A stretch of 64,000 nt of DNA, taken from Oscillospiraceae bacterium. Its GTDB lineage: Bacteria > Bacillota > Clostridia > Oscillospirales > Oscillospiraceae. This document shows, piece by piece, positions 9,264-18,787 of the stretch. Under the pieces are notes generated by a model. That model saw only the letters and a list, made by a program, of their open reading frames with translations. It was not told the DNA's origin and ran no database searches. The position numbers were made by a program, and so were the translations under genes. Location of the stretch: positions 95,764 to 159,763 of the forward strand of contig SVMG01000003.1 in assembly GCA_015067545.1 (NCBI GenBank), given 5' to 3'. Each line of letters begins with the position of its first letter. The first letter of the stretch is position 1.

Positions 9264-9291
9264 GTTAACTTTCCGCGTCAAAAGTTAACTT
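9262..9291. promoter_or_regulatory. Twin AAGTTAACTT palindromes at the promoter (candidate operators)
   Basis: Two identical 10-bp perfect palindromes, AAGTTAACTT at 9262-9271 and 9282-9291, lie exactly 20 bp apart centre to centre (two helical turns). The first overlaps the -35 hexamer. This geometry suits cooperative binding of a dimeric regulator on one DNA face. Confidence 0.55.
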
Positions 9292-9317
9292 TTTTGCACA
9301 AAAGCCAACAAAAACGA

Positions 9318-9341
9318 AAAGAGGCCCCAAAGGGCCTCTTT
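9318..9341 (-). terminator. Terminator of 188-aa membrane protein gene
   Basis: AAAGAGGCCC / GGGCCTCTTT perfect 10-bp stem with a 4-nt loop, 3 nt after the stop at 9345. T-rich sequence follows on the minus strand. Confidence 0.8.
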
Positions 9342-9344
9342 CTT

Positions 9345-9911
9345 TTATTCTCTCACCGGCACTCTGCGGGGAATCCAATAATACCGTCCCCTTGTCTTGG
9401 CCCAGGATATAAATCCTACCACGAGGCCCACAAGTGCCACCCCGGCACCGCTGCCCGCAACGATCACATTGACGATCCAGTTCTGCCCTATCTGCAACGC
9501 AGGAGACCACATAAACGCCAGCACTGTGGCGATTCCCCCCAGCAACGGCAGCAGTAGCGGTAACACCTTCCTGGAGAATATCAGGCTCACCACCGGGTAC
9601 AAAATTCCAACAAAAAACGCAATCACCAGTTCCGTTGCGATCACATCCGCATCAAACTTGTAGGGCTTGCCGTATTCATCAACGATGTTTTCGCCATAGA
9701 GGCTTTTATACAGATCAGTCATGTCCTTGGAAATAGGCTTATGATGCTCGGGAAGCCAAACATATTCCGCAATGGAAACCATTCTGTCCTCATCTATGTG
9801 GGTCTTACAATCCGTGCAGTTCCAAAAAGGTAAAAACTGCAGCGCCAGCACCGCCAGCATTAATACCGCACAAATATAATTTGTGATCCTTACCACAATA
9901 CTTTGCTTCAT
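9345..9911 (-). CDS. Unrecognised membrane protein, 188 aa
   Basis: Not recognised. Residues 9-28 form one hydrophobic segment (TNYICAVLMLAVLALQFLPF). A CTDC pair with a hydrophilic, probably extracytoplasmic loop follows (about residues 32-88). Three further hydrophobic stretches come next (IATELVIAFFVGILYPVVSL, LLPLLGGIATVLAFMW, the VIVAGSGAGVALVGLVVGFI area), then a basic C-terminus. It has its own promoter (9969-9996), a GGAGG ribosome site and a terminator, so it is monocistronic between the secreted-protein operon and rplQ. Confidence 0.75.
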   Translation of the reverse strand: MKQSIVVRITNYICAVLMLAVLALQFLPFWNCTDCKTHIDEDRMVSIAEYVWLPEHHKPISKDMTDLYKSLYGENIVDEYGKPYKFDADVIATELVIAFFVGILYPVVSLIFSRKVLPLLLPLLGGIATVLAFMWSPALQIGQNWIVNVIVAGSGAGVALVGLVVGFISWAKTRGRYYWIPRRVPVRE

Positions 9912-9968
9912 GATATCGTGCCTCCTGTGTAAAAAAACCGCATTCCGTCGAGGAGCATTTCTAATATT

Positions 9969-9996
9969 ATTATACTGTGTTTCCCTGCTTCCTCAA
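9969..9996 (-). promoter_or_regulatory. Promoter of 188-aa membrane protein gene
   Basis: Minus strand TTGAGG (9996-9991), a 16-nt spacer and perfect TATAAT (9974-9969), about 58 nt upstream of the ATG. Confidence 0.65.
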
Positions 9997-10043
9997 GTTA
10001 AAACATTTGCTCCGCAATTAGACTTTTTGCATAATGACAAAAA

Positions 10044-10069
10044 AAGAGCGTGCTTTGCAGCACGCTCTT
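10044..10069 (-). terminator. Terminator of the ribosomal supercluster
   Basis: AAGAGCGTGCT / AGCACGCTCTT 11-bp stem with a TTGC loop, then a T7 run on the minus strand, 13 nt after the rplQ stop. It marks the end of the rpsJ-rplQ transcription unit. Confidence 0.9.
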
Positions 10070-10082
10070 TCTATTTTAAATA

Positions 10083-10424
10083 TCAGACCAGCTCGATGAC
10101 TGCCATTTCAGCAGCGTCGCCGCGGCGGGCGCCGGTACGGGTCACGCGGGTGTAACCACCGTTGCGCTCAGCGTACTTGGGAGCGATCTCCTTGAACAGC
10201 TTGTTTGCCACATCCTCCTTGGTGATGAAGGCCAGAGCACGGCGATAGTTGGCCAGGCCGCCCTTCTTGCCCAGGGTGATCATCTTCTCGACAACAGGCT
10301 GAACTTCCTTTGCGCGGTAGAAGGTGGTCTCGATCTTGCCGTTGTCCAGCAGATCGGTCACCAGCTGACGCAGCAGAGCTTTTCTCTGAGTGCTGGTTTT
10401 GCCCAGCTTACGAGTTCCGAACAT
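10083..10424 (-). CDS. rplQ: 50S ribosomal protein bL17
   Basis: 113 residues beginning [20 protein letters not shown] (family form is M..RKLGR...R.ALLR). L17 sits near the peptide exit tunnel of the large subunit. It is the last gene of the supercluster, 29 nt after rpoA and just before the strong terminator, its usual place in Firmicutes. Confidence 0.97.
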   Translation of the reverse strand: MFGTRKLGKTSTQRKALLRQLVTDLLDNGKIETTFYRAKEVQPVVEKMITLGKKGGLANYRRALAFITKEDVANKLFKEIAPKYAERNGGYTRVTRTGARRGDAAEMAVIELV

Positions 10425-10453
10425 GAACTTTTCCTCCTTCTTAAAAGGTTGAC

Positions 10454-11413
10454 TTAGTTGTTGCTGCCAGAATCTTCGCTGGCCAGGGACAAGCCCATCA
10501 TCTCCAGCTTCTTCTGAACCTCGTCCAGGGACTTCTTGCCCATATTGCGGACCTTCATCATATCCTCGCCGGTCTTGCTGATCAAGTCGGCAACAGTGTT
10601 GATGTTAGCACGCTTCAGGCAGTTGAAGCTCCGGACAGACAGATCCAGCTCATCGATTGTCATGGACAGCTTTGCATCGGGACGGTCCGTGCTCTTCTCA
10701 ACCACCGTGGAATCTGTGCCGAGGGTATCGGACAGGTTCGTGAATACGGTCAGATGATCAGACAGGATCTTGGCGCCCAAAGAAACAGCATCCTTGGCGG
10801 AAATGGTGGAATCTGTCCAGACCTCAAGGGTCAGCTTGTCGAAGTCGGTCTTGTCACCGACACGAGTGGGCTCCACCGTGTAATTCACCTTTTTAACAGG
10901 GGAATAGATGGAGTCGATGGGAATCACACCGATCACGGTCTGTGCGGTCTTGTTCCGGTCAGAGGAAACATAGCCGCGACCCTGGGACAGAGTGATCTCC
11001 ATATTGAAAGTGGCATTTTCGCCCAGAGTGCAGATGTGCAGCTCGGGGTTCAGGATCTCAACCTCACCGTCAGCCTTGATATCGCCTGCAGTGACCTCAC
11101 AGGGGCCAACAGCGTCGATATATACGGTCTTGATGCCCTGGCTGTGCAGCTTGACGATCATCCGCTTCACATTCAGCACGATCTCAGTCACGTCCTCGGT
11201 AACACCGGGGATGGTGGAGAACTCATGCTGCACGCCGGCGATCTTAACAGATGTAGCGGCATAGCCGGGCAGGCTGCTGAGCATGATCCGGCGCAGAGAG
11301 TTGCCCAGAGTCATGCCATAACCCCGTTCCAGGGGCTCAACAACATACTTGCCGTAGGAGACGTCTTCAACGTCGTCCAAACAGGTGATGCGAGGCTTTT
11401 CGATTTCTACCAT
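10454..11413 (-). CDS. rpoA: RNA polymerase alpha subunit
   Basis: 319 residues, normal length. The N-terminal assembly domain shows [20 protein letters not shown]; the C-terminal domain (about residues 245-310) shows [20 protein letters not shown] and GKKSLDEV, which contact UP-element DNA and regulators. The alpha dimer nucleates core polymerase. It lies between rpsD (79 nt) and rplQ (29 nt), the standard alpha-operon order. Confidence 0.98.
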   Translation of the reverse strand: MVEIEKPRITCLDDVEDVSYGKYVVEPLERGYGMTLGNSLRRIMLSSLPGYAATSVKIAGVQHEFSTIPGVTEDVTEIVLNVKRMIVKLHSQGIKTVYIDAVGPCEVTAGDIKADGEVEILNPELHICTLGENATFNMEITLSQGRGYVSSDRNKTAQTVIGVIPIDSIYSPVKKVNYTVEPTRVGDKTDFDKLTLEVWTDSTISAKDAVSLGAKILSDHLTVFTNLSDTLGTDSTVVEKSTDRPDAKLSMTIDELDLSVRSFNCLKRANINTVADLISKTGEDMMKVRNMGKKSLDEVQKKLEMMGLSLASEDSGSNN

Positions 11414-11492
11414 AATACATTACCCTCCTTCTCAAGTGTATGGGGTGTAGAATGCACCCCACAATTTGACAATACGACCAACAGGGTACCAA

Positions 11493-12089
11493 TTACTTGG
11501 AGTACAACTCGACGATCAGGTGCACTGCGATGTCGAAGTCGATGTCTGCCTGAGTAGGCATAGCAAGGACCTTACCCTGGAGGGTGTTCTTATCACGATC
11601 CAGCCACTTGGGAGCAGCAACAAATGCATCGTTCTCCTTCAAAGCCTTGAAGAAGTTGTTGGAAGCGCTCTTCTCGGAAACAGCGATCACATCGCCAACC
11701 TTGATCAGGTAGCTGGGGATGTTGACGCGGCTGCCGTTGACGGTAAAGTGGCCGTGGTTCACCAGCTGGCGAGCCTGGCGGCGGGAGTTGGCAAAGCCCA
11801 GACGGTACACGACGTTGTCAAGGCGGCGCTCCACGAAGGTCAGCAGCTCCTCACCGGTGTTGCCTTCCATGCGGGAAGCCTTGTCGTAGTAGTTCCGGAA
11901 CTGCTTTTCCTGAATACCGTAAACAAATTTGACCTTCTGCTTTTCGGTCAGCTGAGTAGCATACTCAGACTTCTTAGCTCTTCTCTGACCGCCGGGATTC
12001 TTGTTGGAAGTCTTAGAATAACCCATGGCGGCAGGAGAAACGCCCAGCGCTCTGCAACGCTTCAGAACGGGCTGCATATTTTTAGCCAT
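11493..12089 (-). CDS. rpsD: 30S ribosomal protein uS4
   Basis: 198 residues with the S4 RNA-binding fold (RRLDNVVYRLGFANSRRQAR, then QLVNHGHFTVNG). It is an early 16S-binding assembly protein. In several bacteria S4 represses its own operon; the 79-nt spacer to rpoA shows no obvious pseudoknot by eye. No zinc cysteines are present in the N-terminus, so this is the Cys-minus paralogue type. Confidence 0.97.
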   Translation of the reverse strand: MAKNMQPVLKRCRALGVSPAAMGYSKTSNKNPGGQRRAKKSEYATQLTEKQKVKFVYGIQEKQFRNYYDKASRMEGNTGEELLTFVERRLDNVVYRLGFANSRRQARQLVNHGHFTVNGSRVNIPSYLIKVGDVIAVSEKSASNNFFKALKENDAFVAAPKWLDRDKNTLQGKVLAMPTQADIDFDIAVHLIVELYSK

Positions 12090-12114
12090 AACGCAAAATT
12101 CCTCCTATTGCTTA

Positions 12115-12513
12115 TTAGACGCGACGTCTCTTGGGGGGACGGCAGCCATTGTGGGGGATGGGGGTGACGTCCTTAATCATAACGACTTCCAGACCTGCGG
12201 ACTGCAGAGCCCGGATCGCAGCTTCACGTCCCTGGCCGGGGCCCTTAACATAGACCTCAACAGACTTCAGGCCGCAGTTGTCGATAGCAGCCTTTGCAGC
12301 AGTCTCAGCTGCAGTCTGAGCAGCGAAGGGAGTGGATTTACGGGAACCACGGAAGCCCAGACCGCCGGAGGAAGCCCAGGAAAGGGCGTTGCCCTGCAGG
12401 TCGGTGATGGTCACCATGGTGTTGTTGAAAGAGGAACGGATATGTGCCGCACCTTTTTCTACGTTTTTGCGCTCGCGACGGCGCTTGATGACTTTCTTAG
12501 TAGTCTTAGCCAT
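12115..12513 (-). CDS. rpsK: 30S ribosomal protein uS11
   Basis: 132 residues. Conserved stretches [20 protein letters not shown] and [16 protein letters not shown] at the C-terminus are diagnostic. S11 forms part of the platform and mRNA exit region. Neighbours rpsM (15 nt) and rpsD (25 nt) are canonical. Confidence 0.98.
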   Translation of the reverse strand: MAKTTKKVIKRRRERKNVEKGAAHIRSSFNNTMVTITDLQGNALSWASSGGLGFRGSRKSTPFAAQTAAETAAKAAIDNCGLKSVEVYVKGPGQGREAAIRALQSAGLEVVMIKDVTPIPHNGCRPPKRRRV

Positions 12514-12528
12514 TGTACATATCCCTCC

Positions 12529-12897
12529 TTACTTCTTCTTATTGGCAATGGTCTTCTTGGGACCCTTGCGGGTACGAGCGTTAGTCTTGGTGCGCTGACC
12601 ACGAACGGGCAGACCACGACGATGACGCAGGCCGCGGTAGCAGCCAATTTCGCTGAGCCGCTTGATGTTCATAGCGGTCTCACGACGCAGGTCACCTTCG
12701 ATGATATAGTTATGCTCGATGGCATCACGCAGCAGGGCCTCCTGCTCTTCGGTCAGGTCCTTAACGCGGATATCGGGATTGATACCGGTCTTTTCCAGAA
12801 CCTGGGCGGCACGGGCGGGGCCGATGCCGTAGATATAAGTCAGTGCAACTTCGATCCGCTTATCGCGGGGAAGGTCGATACCAGAAATACGTGCCAT
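12529..12897 (-). CDS. rpsM: 30S ribosomal protein uS13
   Basis: 122 residues. It contains [20 protein letters not shown] at the N-terminus and [20 protein letters not shown] near the end; the basic tail contacts P-site tRNA. S13 forms intersubunit bridges in the 30S head. It is preceded by rpmJ (19 nt). Confidence 0.98.
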   Translation of the reverse strand: MARISGIDLPRDKRIEVALTYIYGIGPARAAQVLEKTGINPDIRVKDLTEEQEALLRDAIEHNYIIEGDLRRETAMNIKRLSEIGCYRGLRHRRGLPVRGQRTKTNARTRKGPKKTIANKKK

Positions 12898-12916
12898 ATT
12901 TTGTCAGCACCTCCTA

Positions 12917-13030
12917 TTAGCCTTGTCTCTGCTTATGCTTGGGGTTTTCGCAAATTACCATTACGCGACCCTTGCGCTTGATGATCTTACACTTTTCGCA
13001 CATGGGTTTAACGGACGGTCTTACTTTCAT
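12917..13030 (-). CDS. rpmJ: 50S ribosomal protein bL36 (zinc type)
   Basis: 37 residues, a small gene easily missed. It begins [20 protein letters not shown] and continues [17 protein letters not shown]. Cys11, Cys14, Cys27 and His32 form the zinc site of the C-plus form. It sits between infA (39 nt) and rpsM (19 nt), the usual location. Confidence 0.96.
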   Translation of the reverse strand: MKVRPSVKPMCEKCKIIKRKGRVMVICENPKHKQRQG

Positions 13031-13069
13031 ACTGTTTAACCTCCATATGAGAAATTGTTTCTCTTGTGA

Positions 13070-13288
13070 TTACTTGCTTCTCCATGTGATCCGGCCTTGG
13101 GTCAGATCATAGGGAGACATTTGTACGGTTACTTTGTCACCGGGCAAAATCTTAATGAAATTCATTCTGAGTTTGCCGGAAATGTGTGCCAGAATGGTGT
13201 GACCGTTGCCAATGTCAACAGTGAACATTGCATTCGGCAGCGCATCGGTTACGATGCCCTCAATCTCGATTACGTCGTCTTTTGCCAA
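13070..13288 (-). CDS. infA: Translation initiation factor IF-1
   Basis: 72 residues, a single OB fold: [20 protein letters not shown], then [19 protein letters not shown]. It binds the 30S A site during initiation. It follows the KOW-domain gene by 12 nt and precedes rpmJ. Confidence 0.98.
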   Translation of the reverse strand: MAKDDVIEIEGIVTDALPNAMFTVDIGNGHTILAHISGKLRMNFIKILPGDKVTVQMSPYDLTQGRITWRSK

Positions 13289-13300
13289 GTCAGAAACCTC

Positions 13301-13597
13301 CTAGGTCGTTACTTGCATTTCCCGGCTTAGGTAAGCCAGATCTCTTCGTAATTCGCTGTTGAGCACTTTGTCGCCGGATCTTAGCTTTTCGGCGACTCTG
13401 GTCTCAGAGCGAAGGACCTTATCTACATGCCGGCGCTTTTTGCGCTTGGGCTGTTCCAGGGTACGGTCCTTTCCATTGCCCAGGATCAGGTATTGTTCAT
13501 CCACATCCAAAACGTAGAAGAGCTTTCCCTTCTCCCGGCCGGCTGTGGCGATCACCACATCCGCAATTTGAATATCCGATAATCGTTCTGGGTCCAT
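13301..13597 (-). CDS. KOW-domain RNA-binding protein (L14e/L6e/L27e-like)
   Basis: 98 residues. The N-terminal half (IADVVIATAGREKGKLFYVL) is a KOW motif; the centre is very basic (PKRKKRRHVDKVLRSETRVA). In Clostridia a protein of this kind is often encoded between map and infA, as here (2 nt after map, 12 nt before infA). The family resembles archaeal/eukaryotic L14e. Its bacterial role is not established; ribosome association is inferred from fold and operon. Confidence 0.85.
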   Translation of the reverse strand: MDPERLSDIQIADVVIATAGREKGKLFYVLDVDEQYLILGNGKDRTLEQPKRKKRRHVDKVLRSETRVAEKLRSGDKVLNSELRRDLAYLSREMQVTT

Positions 13598-13599
13598 AG

Positions 13600-14355
13600 T
13601 TAAAGTCCTTCAGTGACGGTGAGTATTTCCGGCTCGCCGTCGGTGATGAGTACAGTATTTTCATAGTGGGCCGAGAGCTTTCCGTCGGCAGTGACGGTGG
13701 TCCATCCGTCCTTGAGAATGCGCACATCATATGTGCCTTCATTCACCATGGGTTCGATGGCCAGGGTCATTCCGGGGATCAGTCTGGGACCACGACCGGG
13801 TGCACCGAAATTCGGCACCTCCGGCTCCTCATGCAGCTGCGCGCCTACGCCGTGACCTACGAAGGATCGCACAACCGAATAACCGTTAGACTCCACATAC
13901 GTCTGAATGGCGTGGGAGATATCGGACACTCTGTGTCCGCGCCTGACAAAGCGGAGACCTTCGAAGAAGCTCTGCTTTGTGACATTGATCAGCTTTTCAG
14001 CTTCGGCGCTGATGGCACCGCAGGGAAAAGTTGCTGCGCAATCGCCATGAAATCCCTTGTAGAACGCACCCACATCAACGGAGACGATATCCCCTTCCTG
14101 CAGCACATAGCCGCCGGGAATTCCGTGGATGATCGTATCATTGACGGAGATGCAGACACTCGCAGGGTAGCCGTTATAGTGCAGGAACGACGGTTTCGCG
14201 CCCTGACGCACGATAAAATCGTGAACAGCCTTGTCGATCTGCTCGGTTGACACGCCGGGTCTTACCATTTCCCCTGCCAAGGCACGGGCTGCCGCGGTAA
14301 TTTTACAAGCCTGGCGCATGAACGCGAGCTCACGCTCATTTTTGATTGCTATCAT
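13600..14355 (-). CDS. map: Type I methionine aminopeptidase
   Basis: 251 residues, minimal type I form without the zinc-finger extension. Metal ligands are visible in DVGAFYKGFHGDC (two Asp), GHGVGAQLH (His) and EPMVNEG (Glu), with a final Glu near HYENTVLIT. It removes initiator Met from nascent proteins after deformylation (def lies at 33377-33850). It overlaps adk by 4 nt. Confidence 0.97.
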   Translation of the reverse strand: MIAIKNERELAFMRQACKITAAARALAGEMVRPGVSTEQIDKAVHDFIVRQGAKPSFLHYNGYPASVCISVNDTIIHGIPGGYVLQEGDIVSVDVGAFYKGFHGDCAATFPCGAISAEAEKLINVTKQSFFEGLRFVRRGHRVSDISHAIQTYVESNGYSVVRSFVGHGVGAQLHEEPEVPNFGAPGRGPRLIPGMTLAIEPMVNEGTYDVRILKDGWTTVTADGKLSAHYENTVLITDGEPEILTVTEGL

Positions 14356-14990
14356 ACTTTTACCCCAATTGCCTTCAGGATGTCCTGATTGGCACCCTCA
14401 ATGGACTGGTTGCCTTCCACCAGGCAAAGCTTGCCGCGTTTGGCATAGAAGTCCTTGAGAACCTCTGTCAGTTCATGATAAACCTCCAGACGGTGGCGGA
14501 CAGTTTCCGCCGCATCATCCTTGCGGATCATCAGTTCACCCTGGCAAATGTCGCAAATGCCTTCGGCTTTCGGGGGATTGGCGGCAATGTGATAGCTGGC
14601 ACCGCATTTGCTGCAGACCCGCCGGCCGGTCATCCGGCCCTCGATCACATCGTCGTCGATCTCAATAGAAATTACATGGTCGATGCGGATGCCCCGCTCT
14701 TCCAGCGCCTCAGCCTGGGCCAGTGTGCGGGGCACACCGTCCAAAATAAAGCCATTGGCGCAGTCAGCCTGGGCGACCCGTTCCGCAACGATGTCAAGAA
14801 TGACACCGTCGGGAACCAGGGAACCTTCGTCCATGATTTTCTTAACCTGTTGCCCCAGTGCAGAACCATTTTTCATGGCCTCCCGGAGCATATTCCCGGT
14901 AGATATGGCGGGGATGGAGAGTTTCTGAACCAGAAGCTCTGCTTGTGTCCCCTTTCCGGCGCCGGGAGCGCCCAGTAGGATCAAATTCAT
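14352..14990 (-). CDS. adk: Adenylate kinase (zinc LID type)
   Basis: 212 residues. The P-loop reads GAPGAGKGTQAE. The LID domain carries a Cys4 zinc site (CSKC about residues 129-132 and CDIC about 20 residues later), the Gram-positive long form. It balances ATP, ADP and AMP. It lies between secY (18 nt) and map (4-nt overlap), the standard Firmicutes order. Confidence 0.97.
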   Translation of the reverse strand: MNLILLGAPGAGKGTQAELLVQKLSIPAISTGNMLREAMKNGSALGQQVKKIMDEGSLVPDGVILDIVAERVAQADCANGFILDGVPRTLAQAEALEERGIRIDHVISIEIDDDVIEGRMTGRRVCSKCGASYHIAANPPKAEGICDICQGELMIRKDDAAETVRHRLEVYHELTEVLKDFYAKRGKLCLVEGNQSIEGANQDILKAIGVKV

Positions 14991-15008
14991 CCTGCCAGTC
15001 CTCCAAAC

Positions 15009-16274
15009 TTAGTCAAGGAAGCCCTTGTAATGGCGCATCAGCATCTGAGCCTCCAGAGCCTTCACGGTTTCCAGTGCAACGCTGACCACGATGATGACGG
15101 ATGTGCCGCCGATGGCCAGAGACTGGACAGAGGGCAGCAGATTGCCGGCAATGATGGGCAGCAGTGCCACGATACCGAGATACACAGCACCAAATACAAC
15201 GATCTTGTTGATGACCTTCTTGATGAAGTCGGCAGTGGGCTTTCCGGGACGGAAGCCGGGAATGAAACCGCCGTTCTTCTTCAGATTGTTGGAGATCTCC
15301 ACGGGATCATACTGGATGGATGCATAGAACCAGCTGAAGAAGAAGATCAGCAGGAAGTAGATCACAGCATACAGCCAGCTGGTGGAGCTAAACACATTCT
15401 CATACCACCAGCCGCTGGTCACACCTGCGAAGGTGCAGATGGTAGCGGGCAGGGAGCAAATGGACTGTGCAAAGATAACAGGCATAACACCGGTCATGCT
15501 CACCTTGATGGGCAGATTGGTGTTCTGTCCGCCGTAGACCTTCCGGCCCACAACACGCTTGGCGTACTGAACAGGGATGCGGCGCTCAGCATCGTTGGTG
15601 AATACGATCAAAACGACCAGAGCCAGCATACCGATCACAACCAGGATGATGTGCCACCAAACCATGTGGATGGTGGTGTTCAGCATCGCGGGCAGACGGG
15701 AGATAATGTTTGCGAACAGGATGATGGAGATACCGTTGCCGATACCGTGCTCGGTGATCTGCTCACCCAGCCACATAACCACGGAAGAACCGGCAGCAAA
15801 CGCCAGAACAATGACCACTGCGTTCAGGAAACCGGTCTCAGTGACGATACCGGCGCCGGAGTTGACGAGCATCATGTAATATGCCCAACCCATCAGCAGA
15901 CCCAGAGCAACCGTAGTGATACGGGTGATCATGTTCAGCTTCTTCTTGCCTTCTTCGCCGCCATCCTTCTGCAGCCGCTCCAGTGCAGGAATTGCAATGG
16001 TCAGCAGCTGAATGATGATGGATGCGTTGATGTAGGGCTGGATGGACAGCGCCAGAACGGTTGCCTGAGAGAAGGCAGAGCCGGACATGGCGTTGTACAG
16101 GCCCAAAATGGTATCAGACAGGGTAGTGTTAAAGTAGCTGGTCAGTGCGTCCACATTGATGTAGGGCACCGGAATCACGCTACCGATGCGGTACAGCAGC
16201 ATGATCAGCACAGTGAAGATCAGCTTCTTACGCAGTTCAGGGATGTTCCAAGCGTTTCTAAGAGTTGTAAACAC
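15009..16274 (-). CDS. secY: Protein translocase subunit SecY
   Basis: 421 residues with about ten membrane helices. The start FTTLRNAWNIPELRKKLIFT, the plug/pore region GSAFSQATVLALSIQPYINA, and the cytoplasmic loop RRIPVQYAKRVVGRKVYGGQ are typical. It forms the SecYEG channel. It directly abuts rplO (0 nt), so translation is probably coupled. Confidence 0.98.
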   Translation of the reverse strand: MFTTLRNAWNIPELRKKLIFTVLIMLLYRIGSVIPVPYINVDALTSYFNTTLSDTILGLYNAMSGSAFSQATVLALSIQPYINASIIIQLLTIAIPALERLQKDGGEEGKKKLNMITRITTVALGLLMGWAYYMMLVNSGAGIVTETGFLNAVVIVLAFAAGSSVVMWLGEQITEHGIGNGISIILFANIISRLPAMLNTTIHMVWWHIILVVIGMLALVVLIVFTNDAERRIPVQYAKRVVGRKVYGGQNTNLPIKVSMTGVMPVIFAQSICSLPATICTFAGVTSGWWYENVFSSTSWLYAVIYFLLIFFFSWFYASIQYDPVEISNNLKKNGGFIPGFRPGKPTADFIKKVINKIVVFGAVYLGIVALLPIIAGNLLPSVQSLAIGGTSVIIVVSVALETVKALEAQMLMRHYKGFLD

Positions 16275-16715
16275 TTAAATCACCTCGGCCTTTCCGCCTG
16301 CCTGCTGGATCTTTTCCTTTGCAGACTCAGAGAAAGCCGCTGCTTTAACAGTAATTTTCTTGGTCAGGTTGCCGTTGGACAGAACCTTCAGACCGTAGGG
16401 GCACTCGGAGATGATGCCCTTTTCAATCAGCGCAGCGGCGTCGACCACAGCGCCATCCTCAAAGCAATTCAGTGCAGCCAGATTGACAGCAGTCAGAGGC
16501 TTTGCAAAGATGTTGTTGAAGCCGCGCTTGGGAACACGACGAACCAGAGGCATCTGGCCGCCTTCAAAGCCGACGCGGACCTTGCCGCCGGAGCGGGCCT
16601 TCTGGCCCTTGTGACCACGACCACCGGTCTTGCCGTTGCCGGAACCGGTACCGCGGCCCTTCCGCTTGCCCACCTGAGTGGAACCCAGGACAGGAGAGAG
16701 TTCATGCAGATTCAT
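16275..16715 (-). CDS. rplO: 50S ribosomal protein uL15
   Basis: 146 residues. The Gly/Arg-rich N-terminal extension ([20 protein letters not shown]) is the L15 signature that penetrates 23S rRNA. It lies 14 nt after rpmD and is immediately followed by secY. Confidence 0.97.
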   Translation of the reverse strand: MNLHELSPVLGSTQVGKRKGRGTGSGNGKTGGRGHKGQKARSGGKVRVGFEGGQMPLVRRVPKRGFNNIFAKPLTAVNLAALNCFEDGAVVDAAALIEKGIISECPYGLKVLSNGNLTKKITVKAAAFSESAKEKIQQAGGKAEVI

Positions 16716-16729
16716 ATTCTGTCTCCTCC

Positions 16730-16912
16730 TTATTCTACTTCGGTGACCTGCAGCAGATAGCCGATCTTGGCGATCTTACCGCGGGTCTGAGTGTTGTCCG
16801 GCTGGATGGTAGTCTGGCCGATCTTACGCAGACCCAGGCTCTCAGCAGTTGCGATGTGCTTTTCCAGACGGCCGTTCAGGCTCTTAACAAGAGTAATCTT
16901 CAGATTTGCCAT
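16730..16912 (-). CDS. rpmD: 50S ribosomal protein uL30
   Basis: 60 residues: [20 protein letters not shown], then [20 protein letters not shown]. This is the usual length for bacterial L30. It lies in the spc section between rpsE (17 nt) and rplO (14 nt). Confidence 0.97.
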   Translation of the reverse strand: MANLKITLVKSLNGRLEKHIATAESLGLRKIGQTTIQPDNTQTRGKIAKIGYLLQVTEVE

Positions 16913-16929
16913 GTTAATTGCCCTCCTTG

Positions 16930-17436
16930 TTATACAATTTCTTCTACGCTCTTACCGCGGATAGCAGCAACCTGCTCGGGAGAACGCAGAGAGGCCAGGC
17001 CGGCCATGGTGGCCTTGACCACATTCTGGGGATTGTTGGAACGCAGGCACTTGGAGCAGATGTTCTTAATGCCAACAGCCTCCATAACGGCACGGACAGC
17101 GCCGCCGGCGATCACGCCGGTACCTTCGGTAGCGGGCTTCAGCAGAACAGTGCCTGCACCGTAAATACCGATGACATCATGAGGAATGGTGTTGCCGGAG
17201 AGAGAGACCTTGATCATGTTCTTCTTGGCATCAGCGATACCCTTGATGATAGCCTCGGAAACTTCGGCAGCCTTACCCAGGCCGTAACCAACAGTGCCCT
17301 TGCCGTCGCCCACGACGACCAGAGCGGAGAACTTCATAACGCGGCCGCCCTTAACGGTCTTGCTGACACGGTTCAGGTAAACGACCTTTTCAATGAACTC
17401 AGGAGCTTCATTGACAGAAGTCTTATTATAAGCCAT
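16930..17436 (-). CDS. rpsE: 30S ribosomal protein uS5
   Basis: 168 residues. It carries the S5 N-terminal double-stranded RNA-binding domain ([20 protein letters not shown]) and [20 protein letters not shown] in the second domain. S5 influences decoding accuracy and is the classic spectinomycin-resistance protein. It lies between rplR (18 nt) and rpmD (17 nt). Confidence 0.98.
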   Translation of the reverse strand: MAYNKTSVNEAPEFIEKVVYLNRVSKTVKGGRVMKFSALVVVGDGKGTVGYGLGKAAEVSEAIIKGIADAKKNMIKVSLSGNTIPHDVIGIYGAGTVLLKPATEGTGVIAGGAVRAVMEAVGIKNICSKCLRSNNPQNVVKATMAGLASLRSPEQVAAIRGKSVEEIV

Positions 17437-17454
17437 TTCTTTTCCTCCTCTACC

Positions 17455-17814
17455 TTAGAAATTGAGTCCGCCTTCGCGGGCGCCCTCAGCCAGGGCAGCG
17501 ACACGGCCGTGATAGATATAGCCGCCGCGATCGAAGACCACGTCTTCGATGCCCTTTGCCTTGGCACGCTCTGCCAGGGTAAGACCTACCTTCTTCGCAG
17601 CTTCTGCGTTGCCGGTAGCACCTTCGAACTCTTTCTCCAGCGTATTGGCGGAAACCAGAGTGACACCGTTCACATCATCGATGAGCTGAGCGTAGATGTT
17701 CGCGTTGGAACGGAACACGTTCAGACGGGGACACTCAGCAGTGCCGGAGATCTTGCCACGAACGCGGACATGCCGCTTCAGGCGCATTGCTTTCTTATTA
17801 ACCTTGCTGACCAT
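17455..17814 (-). CDS. rplR: 50S ribosomal protein uL18
   Basis: 119 residues. [24 protein letters not shown] region and [20 protein letters not shown] near the C-terminus identify L18, the 5S rRNA-binding protein (with L5, also in this operon). It lies 15 nt after rplF. Confidence 0.97.
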   Translation of the reverse strand: MVSKVNKKAMRLKRHVRVRGKISGTAECPRLNVFRSNANIYAQLIDDVNGVTLVSANTLEKEFEGATGNAEAAKKVGLTLAERAKAKGIEDVVFDRGGYIYHGRVAALAEGAREGGLNF

Positions 17815-17829
17815 TTCGGCACACCTCCA

Positions 17830-18375
17830 TTACTTCTTACCACCGGTCTTACCAACCTTGCGGCGGATAACTTCGGTGGTGTACTTGATGCCCTTGCCCT
17901 TGTAAGGCTCGGGGGGACGCTTACCACGGACTTCAGCGGCAAACTGGCCAACGGCCTGCTTGTCAATACCGCTGATGACGATCTTGTTGGGAGTGGGGAC
18001 TTCCACAGTGATGCCGGGGATCTCGTCCACGAAAACCTCGTGGGAGAAGCCCAGACGCATGACCAGCTGGTTGCCCTTCTTCTCAGCACGGTAGCCAACG
18101 CCGTTGACTTCCAGCTCCTTGCTGTAGCCCTTCTCAACGCCCTCGACCATGTTGTTGATCAGAGTACGGGTCAGGCCGTGCAGTGCTCTGTGCTGTGCCT
18201 CGTCATCGGGACGGGAAACGGTCAGAACATTGCCTTCCACCTTCAGGATCATGTCCTGGTGGAACTTGTTGGTCAATTCGCCCTTGGGGCCCTTGACGGT
18301 CACCACATTGCCTTCGGCAACATTAACGGTGACGTTTGCCGGGATAACGACCGGCTTCTTACCAATTCTAGACAT
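17830..18375 (-). CDS. rplF: 50S ribosomal protein uL6
   Basis: 181 residues, two L6 domains. The N-terminus [20 protein letters not shown] and the signature [20 protein letters not shown] near the end are diagnostic. It is located near the GTPase-associated centre. It lies 13 nt after rpsH. Confidence 0.98.
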   Translation of the reverse strand: MSRIGKKPVVIPANVTVNVAEGNVVTVKGPKGELTNKFHQDMILKVEGNVLTVSRPDDEAQHRALHGLTRTLINNMVEGVEKGYSKELEVNGVGYRAEKKGNQLVMRLGFSHEVFVDEIPGITVEVPTPNKIVISGIDKQAVGQFAAEVRGKRPPEPYKGKGIKYTTEVIRRKVGKTGGKK

Positions 18376-18388
18376 TCCGCAATCCTCC

Positions 18389-18787
18389 TTACCACACGAA
18401 GGCCAGAACTTCGCCGCCGATGTGCAGCTCGCGGGCCTTCTTGTCGGTCATAACACCCTTGGAAGTGGACACGATGGCGATACCCAGGCCCTTGAGAACC
18501 TTGGGCAGCTCCTCAGCGCCGGCGTAAACACGCAGACCGGGCTTGGAGACGCGGCGCAGACCGGAAATGACCTGCTCCTTCTTGCCGTGATACTTCAGAG
18601 TGATGTGGATGATGCCCTGATTGCCGTTGTCCACCAGAGTGTAGGACTTGATATAGCCCTCGTCCAGCAGGATCTGTGCAATGGCCTTCTTCAGGTTGGA
18701 AGCAGGAACATCGACGGTTTCGTGCTTTGCAGAGTTTGCATTCCGGATACGGGTCAGCATATCTGCTACGGGATCAGTGATGTGCAT
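18389..18787 (-). CDS. rpsH: 30S ribosomal protein uS8
   Basis: 132 residues from ATG 18787 ([20 protein letters not shown]), preceded by AAGGAGGA. The frame stays open upstream to 18874, but that part is spacer. The C-terminal [20 protein letters not shown] is the S8 signature. S8 binds 16S helix 21 and in E. coli represses the spc operon by binding its own mRNA. Here an unusual 125-nt spacer separates it from rpsN. Confidence 0.97.
   Translation of the reverse strand: MHITDPVADMLTRIRNANSAKHETVDVPASNLKKAIAQILLDEGYIKSYTLVDNGNQGIIHITLKYHGKKEQVISGLRRVSKPGLRVYAGAEELPKVLKGLGIAIVSTSKGVMTDKKARELHIGGEVLAFVW

Noticed and set aside
15030..16760. 576-codon ORF opposite secY-rplO-rpmD
   Set aside because: Crosses three unmistakable genes on the other strand; composition typical of antisense frames.
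16918..18453. 511-codon ORF opposite rpsE-rplR-rplF
   Set aside because: Antisense frame spanning several ribosomal genes.
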